10,841 bases of DNA, from positions 1 through 10,841 of the forward strand of contig NW_003146430.1 in NCBI RefSeq assembly GCF_000003605.2, read 5' to 3'. The translations under genes and the position numbers were made by a program. Below the pieces are notes generated by a model. The model was not told the DNA's origin. It did not search any database and saw only the letters and a program-made list of their open reading frames with translations. Positions 7,431 to 10,841 of this stretch are shown here, piece after piece. The DNA is from Saccoglossus kowalevskii. Lineage: Eukaryota > Hemichordata > Enteropneusta > Harrimaniidae. Positions within the stretch are counted from its first letter, which is position 1. Every line of letters begins with the position of its first letter.

Positions 7431-7550
7431 GCCTACTGCCAAACCATTGCAGAATACACCAGTTCTCGTCCGATCACTGAAGTTAAGCTGCATCGGGCGT
7501 GGTTAGTACTTGCATGGGATACTGGCTGGGAATACCACGTGCAGTTGGCT
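7431..7550 (+). rRNA. 5S rRNA copy U36
   Basis: Full 120 bp with G90T, C93T and A116T. It is the counterpart of U5 at an offset of 6465 bp. Its upstream spacer is identical to the one before U33. Confidence 0.95.
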
Positions 7551-7645
7551 TATCAACATTTTTATTCCACCGTACATGCCAACTTTTTCCGGGATTTTTT
7601 GCCTAGCCGAAGCGTTAAACGACATCCAATTCTGACGAATGCTCA

Positions 7646-7765
7646 GCCTACTGCCAAACCATTGCAGAATACACCAGTTCTCGTACGATCACTGAAGTTA
7701 AGCTGCATCGGGCGTGGTTAGTACTTGCAAGGAAGACCGGCTGGGAATACCACGTGCATTAGGCT
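7646..7765 (+). rRNA. 5S rRNA copy U37
   Basis: Full 120 bp with C40A, T85A, G88A and G114T. The spacer before it is of the U6 type, while the 3' half matches U42. The copy therefore holds the left breakpoint of the 1081-bp duplication. Confidence 0.94.
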
Positions 7766-7861
7766 CATCAACATTTTTATTCCACCATACATACTAACTT
7801 TTTCCCGGGATTTTTTGCCTAGCTGAAGTATTAAATTAAATCCAATTCCGACCAATATTCA

Positions 7862-7981
7862 GCCTACTGCCAAACCATTGCAGTATACACCAGTTCTCGT
7901 CCGATCACTGAAGTTAAGCTGCATCGGGCGTGGTTAGTACTTGCATGGGAGACCGGCTGGGAATACCAAGTGTAGTAGGCT
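7862..7981 (+). rRNA. 5S rRNA copy U38
   Basis: Full 120 bp with A23T, C108A and C112T, identical to U43. C108A opposes G69 in helix V; C112T leaves a G-U pair. Confidence 0.95.
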
Positions 7982-8077
7982 CATCAACATTTTTATTCCA
8001 CATTACATACTAACTTTTTCCTATGATTTTTTGCATAGCCATAGCATTAAATGACATCCAATTCCGACGTATATTCA

Positions 8078-8197
8078 GCCTACTGCCAAACCATTGCAGA
8101 ATACACCAGTTCTCGTCCGATCACTGAAGTTAATCTGCATCGGGCATGGTTAGTACTTGCATGGGAGACCGGCTGGGTATACCACGTGCAGTAGGCT
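8078..8197 (+). rRNA. 5S rRNA copy U39, proximal terminator lost
   Basis: Full 120 bp with G57T, G69A and A101T, identical to U44. The spacer after it reads CTTCTTTA where U44 has CTTTTTTA, so the first usable T run is at 8231-8235. Confidence 0.94.
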
Positions 8198-8293
8198 TAT
8201 CAACTTCTTTATTCCACCGTACATACCAACTTTTTCCCGGTATTTTTGGCCTAGCCGAAGTGTTAAACGACATCCAATTCAGACGAATTATCA

Positions 8294-8414
8294 GCCTACT
8301 GCCAAACCATTGCCGAACACACCAGTTCTCGTCCGATCACTGAAGTTAATCTGCATCGGGCATGGGTTAGTACTTGCATGGGAGACCGGCTGGGAATACC
8401 AGGTGCAGTAGGCT
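8294..8414 (+). rRNA. 5S rRNA copy U40
   Basis: 121 bp with A21C, T25C, G57T, G69A, one extra G at 71-72 and C108G. A21C breaks a helix II pair and distinguishes it from its duplicate U45. Positions 69 and 108 are both purines and cannot pair. Confidence 0.92.
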
Positions 8415-8510
8415 TATCAACATTTTTATTCCACCATACATACCAACATTTTCCCGGGATTTGTTGCCTAGCCGAAGTATTAAATTACATCCAATTTCGA
8501 CGAATATTCA

Positions 8511-8630
8511 GCCTACTGCCAAACCATTGCAGAGTACACCAGTTATCGTCCGATCACTGAAGTTAAGCTAAATCGGGCGTGGTTAGTACTTGCATGGGAT
8601 ACCGGCTGGGAATACCACGTGCAGTAGGCT
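8511..8630 (+). rRNA. 5S rRNA copy U41
   Basis: Full 120 bp with A24G, C35A, G60A, C61A and G90T. G60A and C61A remove two helix II pairs in the A box region, so this is probably a poor rRNA. It is the counterpart of U46. Confidence 0.93.
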
Positions 8631-8726
8631 CATCAACATTTTTATTCCACATTACATACTAACATTTTTCCATGTTTTTTTGCCTAGCCGAAGCAATAAA
8701 TGACATCCAATTGCAACGAATATTCA

Positions 8727-8846
8727 GCCTACTGCCAAACCAATGCAGAATACACCAGTTCACGTACGATCACTGAAGTTAAGCTGCATCGGGCGTGGTT
8801 AGTACTTGCAAGGAAGACCGGCTGGGAATACCACGTGCATTAGGCT
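8727..8846 (+). rRNA. 5S rRNA copy U42
   Basis: Full 120 bp with T17A, T36A, C40A, T85A, G88A and G114T. The 5' half is of the U11/U24/U47 subfamily and the 3' half matches U37: a chimera at the duplication junction. Confidence 0.94.
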
Positions 8847-8942
8847 CATCAACATTTTTATTCCACCATACATACTAACTTTTTCCCGGGATTTTTTGCC
8901 TAGCTGAAGTATTAAATTAAATCCAATTCCGACCAATATTCA

Positions 8943-9062
8943 GCCTACTGCCAAACCATTGCAGTATACACCAGTTCTCGTCCGATCACTGAAGTTAAGC
9001 TGCATCGGGCGTGGTTAGTACTTGCATGGGAGACCGGCTGGGAATACCAAGTGTAGTAGGCT
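8943..9062 (+). rRNA. 5S rRNA copy U43
   Basis: Full 120 bp, same as U38 (A23T, C108A, C112T). Second half of the 1081-bp duplication. Confidence 0.95.
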
Positions 9063-9158
9063 CATCAACATTTTTATTCCACATTACATACTAACTTTTT
9101 CCTATGATTTTTTGCATAGCCATAGCATTAAATGACATCCAATTCCGACGTATATTCA

Positions 9159-9278
9159 GCCTACTGCCAAACCATTGCAGAATACACCAGTTCTCGTCCG
9201 ATCACTGAAGTTAATCTGCATCGGGCATGGTTAGTACTTGCATGGGAGACCGGCTGGGTATACCACGTGCAGTAGGCT
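9159..9278 (+). rRNA. 5S rRNA copy U44
   Basis: Full 120 bp with G57T, G69A and A101T, as in U39. Its downstream spacer keeps an intact T6 terminator run. Confidence 0.95.
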
Positions 9279-9374
9279 TATCAACTTTTTTATTCCACCG
9301 TACATACCAACTTTTTCCCGGTATTTTTTGCCTAGCCGAAGTGTTAAACGACATCCAATTCAGACGAATTATCA

Positions 9375-9495
9375 GCCTACTGCCAAACCATTGCAGAACA
9401 CACCAGTTCTCGTCCGATCACTGAAGTTAATCTGCATCGGGCATGGGTTAGTACTTGCATGGGAGACCGGCTGGGAATACCAGGTGCAGTAGGCT
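9375..9495 (+). rRNA. 5S rRNA copy U45
   Basis: 121 bp with T25C, G57T, G69A, the extra G at 71-72 and C108G. It differs from U40 only by retaining A21. Confidence 0.93.
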
Positions 9496-9591
9496 TATCA
9501 ACATTTTTATTCCACCGTACATACCAACATTTTCCCGGGATTTGTTGCCTAGCCGAAGTATTAAATTACATCCAATTTCGACGAATATTCA

Positions 9592-9711
9592 GCCTACTGC
9601 CAAACCATTGCAGAGTACACCAGTTATCGTCCGATCACTGAAGTTAAGCTAAATCGGGCGTGGTTAGTACTTGCATGGGAGACCGGCTGGGAATACTACG
9701 TGCAGTAGGCT
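9592..9711 (+). rRNA. 5S rRNA copy U46
   Basis: Full 120 bp with A24G, C35A, G60A, C61A and C106T. The 3' end (C106T) matches U23, which begins the 4967-bp-distant related block. Confidence 0.93.
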
Positions 9712-9807
9712 CATCAGCATTTTTATTCCACATTACATACTAACATTTTCCCATGTTTTTTTGCCTAGCCGAAGCAATAAATGACATCCAATTGCAACGA
9801 ATATTCA

Positions 9808-9927
9808 GCCTACTGCCAAACCAATGCAGAATACACCAGTTCACGTCCGATCACTGAAGTTAAGCTGCATAGGTCGTGGTTAGTACTTACAAGGGAGACC
9901 GGCTGTGAATACCACGTGCATTAGGCT
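9808..9927 (+). rRNA. 5S rRNA copy U47
   Basis: Full 120 bp with T17A, T36A, C64A, G67T, G82A, T85A, G99T and G114T. It is the near twin of U24. Helix I, II and IV each carry a defect, so function is doubtful. Confidence 0.92.
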
Positions 9928-10023
9928 CATCAACATTTTTATTCCACCATACATACTAACTTTTTCCCGGGATTGTTTGCCTAGCCGAAGTATTAAATTA
10001 CATCCAATTCCGAGGAATATTCA

Positions 10024-10142
10024 ACCTACTGACAAACCATTGCAGAATACACCTGTTCTCATGCGATCATTGAAGTTAAGTCCTCCAGACGTGGTTAGAA
10101 CTTGCATGGGAGACCGGCTGAGAATACCGCATGCAGTAGGCT
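10024..10142 (+). pseudogene. 5S pseudogene U48, helix II strand replaced
   Basis: 119 bp starting with A, with AAGTCCTCCAGACGTGG in place of the normal helix II strand. Also C9A, A31T, G38A, C40G, C47T, T77A, G99A, A107G and G109A. T77A lies in loop E. It is the partner of U25 at 4967 bp. Confidence 0.88.
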
Positions 10143-10238
10143 CATCAACATTTTTATTCCACCGTACATACTAACTTTTTCGCGGGATTTTTTCCACAGC
10201 CGAAGCATTAAACGACATCCAATTCCTTTGAATATTCA

Positions 10239-10358
10239 ACCTATTGCCAACCCATTGCAGAATACACCAGTTCTCGTCCGATCACTGAAGTTAAGCTGCA
10301 TCGGGCGTGGTTAGTACTTGCATGGGAGACCGGCTGAGAATACCGCGTGCAGTAGGCT
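10239..10358 (+). rRNA. 5S rRNA copy U49, proximal terminator lost
   Basis: Full 120 bp with G1A, C6T (a G-U pair), A13C, G99A and A107G. The spacer T5 after it is TTATTATT as after U26; the next T5 is at 10392-10396. G1A makes an A-C opposition at the end of helix I. Confidence 0.93.
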
Positions 10359-10454
10359 TATAAACATTATTATTCCACCGTACATACAAACTTTTTCCAG
10401 GGATTTGTTGCCTAGCCGAAGTATTAAATTACATCCAATTCCGACGAATATTCA

Positions 10455-10574
10455 GCCTACTGCCAAACCATTGCAGATTACACCAGTTCTCGTCTGATCA
10501 CTGAAGTTAAGCTGCATCGGGCGTGGTTAGTGCTTGCATGGGAGACCGGCTGAGAATATCACGTGCAGTAGGCT
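10455..10574 (+). rRNA. 5S rRNA copy U50
   Basis: Full 120 bp with A24T, C41T, A78G, G99A and C105T (a G-U pair in helix V). It is the counterpart of U27 by spacer, but its gene body lacks most of U27's damage. Confidence 0.94.
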
Positions 10575-10670
10575 CATCAACATTTTTGTTCCACCGTACA
10601 TACTATCTTTTTCCCTTGATTTTTTGCCTAGCCGTAGAATTAACTGAAATCCAATTCCGACAAATATTCA

Positions 10671-10790
10671 GCCTACTGCCAAACCATTGCAGAATACACC
10701 AGTTCTCGTCCGATCACTGAAGTTAAGCTGCATCGGGCGTGGTTAGTACTTGCATGGGAGACCGGCTGGGAATACCACGTGCAGTTGGCT
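10671..10790 (+). rRNA. 5S rRNA copy U51, one change from consensus
   Basis: Full 120 bp with only A116T, which opposes U4 in helix I. The internal promoter is entirely consensus. The upstream spacer is of the U28 type (ATTAACT). Base 4 has no matching change, so one helix I pair is lost. Confidence 0.96.
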
Positions 10791-10841
10791 CATCAACATT
10801 TTTGTTCCACCGTACATACTAACTTTTTCCCGGGATTTTTT
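10791..10841 (+). other. Partial spacer at right edge
   Basis: The first 51 bases of a normal spacer, with all three T runs present, are cut by the window end just before the GCCTAGCC block. The array continues beyond. Confidence 0.9.

Larger units (their letters stand above)
6193..7488 (+). repeat. 648-bp three-unit tandem duplication
   Basis: About 6193-6840 and 6841-7488 are direct tandem copies, each spanning three 5S units. U30 (3' part), U31 and U32 match U33, U34 and U35. I find about one difference in the compared parts (A104T in U32). The breakpoints fall inside 5S regions, as expected for unequal crossing-over. A third, older relative lies at about 380-1030 (U2-U4). Confidence 0.85.
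7684..9845 (+). repeat. 1081-bp five-unit tandem duplication
   Basis: About 7684-8764 and 8765-9845 are tandem copies of five units. U38-U42 start exactly 1081 bp before U43-U47. The 1081 length includes the one-base G insertion in U40/U45. Differences are few in the first four units (for example a broken T run at 8206-8210 and CCATAC against CCGTAC) and rise towards the right end, so the edges are approximate. Confidence 0.85.
1..10841 (+). repeat. 5S rDNA tandem array, 216-bp unit, 51 units
   Basis: The whole window is a head-to-tail array. A 120-bp 5S rRNA region alternates with a spacer that is 96 bp in nearly every unit. Exceptions are 94-95 bp (before U6, U14, U24, U28, U37), 101 bp (before U22), 68 bp (before U8) and 16 bp (before U17 and U19). 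The 5S consensus starts GCCTACTGCC and ends GCAGTAGGCT. It is recognised by family-wide 5S blocks: TTCTCGTCCGATCAC, GAAGTTAAG, GGTTAGTACTTG and ATGGGAGACC. The array continues past both edges, so its true length is unknown. Some or many copies may be silent. No unrelated sequence interrupts it. Confidence 0.98.

Noticed and set aside
939-10720. Many short open reading frames with similar peptides (MHGRPAGNTTCSRLINIF-like, MVSTCMGDRLGIPRAVG-like)
   Set aside because: They are readings through the 5S gene and spacer. Because 216 is a multiple of three, the same frame returns in each unit and yields look-alike peptides. They cross the highly structured RNA gene, end at differing stops, and change frame with single-base indels.
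207-10781. CACGTG E-box recurring about every 216 bp
   Set aside because: It is nt 106-111 of the 5S gene, formed by the helix V strand and the start of the helix I strand, so rRNA structure explains it.
1-10841. CRISPR-like regular array
   Set aside because: The period is regular, but both parts of the unit are repeated and related. There are no unique spacers, and the 120-bp part is clearly 5S rRNA.
1-10841. 5S-derived SINE family
   Set aside because: Such elements have a 5S-like head, an unrelated body and a tail, and are dispersed. Here full 5S genes lie in direct tandem with a constant spacer and no tail or target-site duplication.

Overview
This window is one uninterrupted tandem array of 5S ribosomal RNA genes from a eukaryote, all on the + strand. 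The 5S sequence is of the invertebrate-animal type: the central TTCTCGTCCGATCAC stretch, GAAGTTAAG, and GGTTAGTACTTG..ATGGGAGACC are all present. The exact taxon cannot be fixed from the window; an arthropod or another invertebrate is my best guess. I see no protein-coding gene, tRNA, transposon or CRISPR array.

Layout: the basic unit is 216 bp, a 120-bp 5S region plus a 96-bp non-transcribed spacer. I count 51 units (numbered U1 to U51 here) plus the last 5 bases of another at the left edge. Of these, 49 span the full 5S length (117-121 bp) and two (U17, U19) lack the first 18 bases. Each standard spacer carries a T5 run 9 bases after the gene (RNA polymerase III terminator), two further T runs, and an ATTAAAT-like element at -32 to -26 (TATA-like). 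The A box, intermediate element and C box lie inside the gene, as in all 5S genes.

The consensus folds as a proper 5S rRNA. Helix I is nine perfect pairs, and helices III and IV carry paired changes compared with the common animal sequence. The array is nevertheless diverse: by hand reading, no single copy equals the consensus. U28 and U51 differ at one position, U33 at two, and most others at three to eight. Seven units look like pseudogenes (U12, U13, U14, U17, U19, U25, U48).

The variants reveal nested duplications: a 334-bp truncated+full pair (3.4-3.9 kb), a 648-bp three-unit tandem duplication (6.2-7.5 kb), a 1081-bp five-unit tandem duplication (7.7-9.8 kb), and distant related blocks at offsets of about 4967 and 6465 bp. 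This is a mosaic produced by unequal exchange with incomplete homogenisation. Position numbers such as G57T refer to the 120-nt consensus I derived, counted from the first G of GCCTACTGCC.
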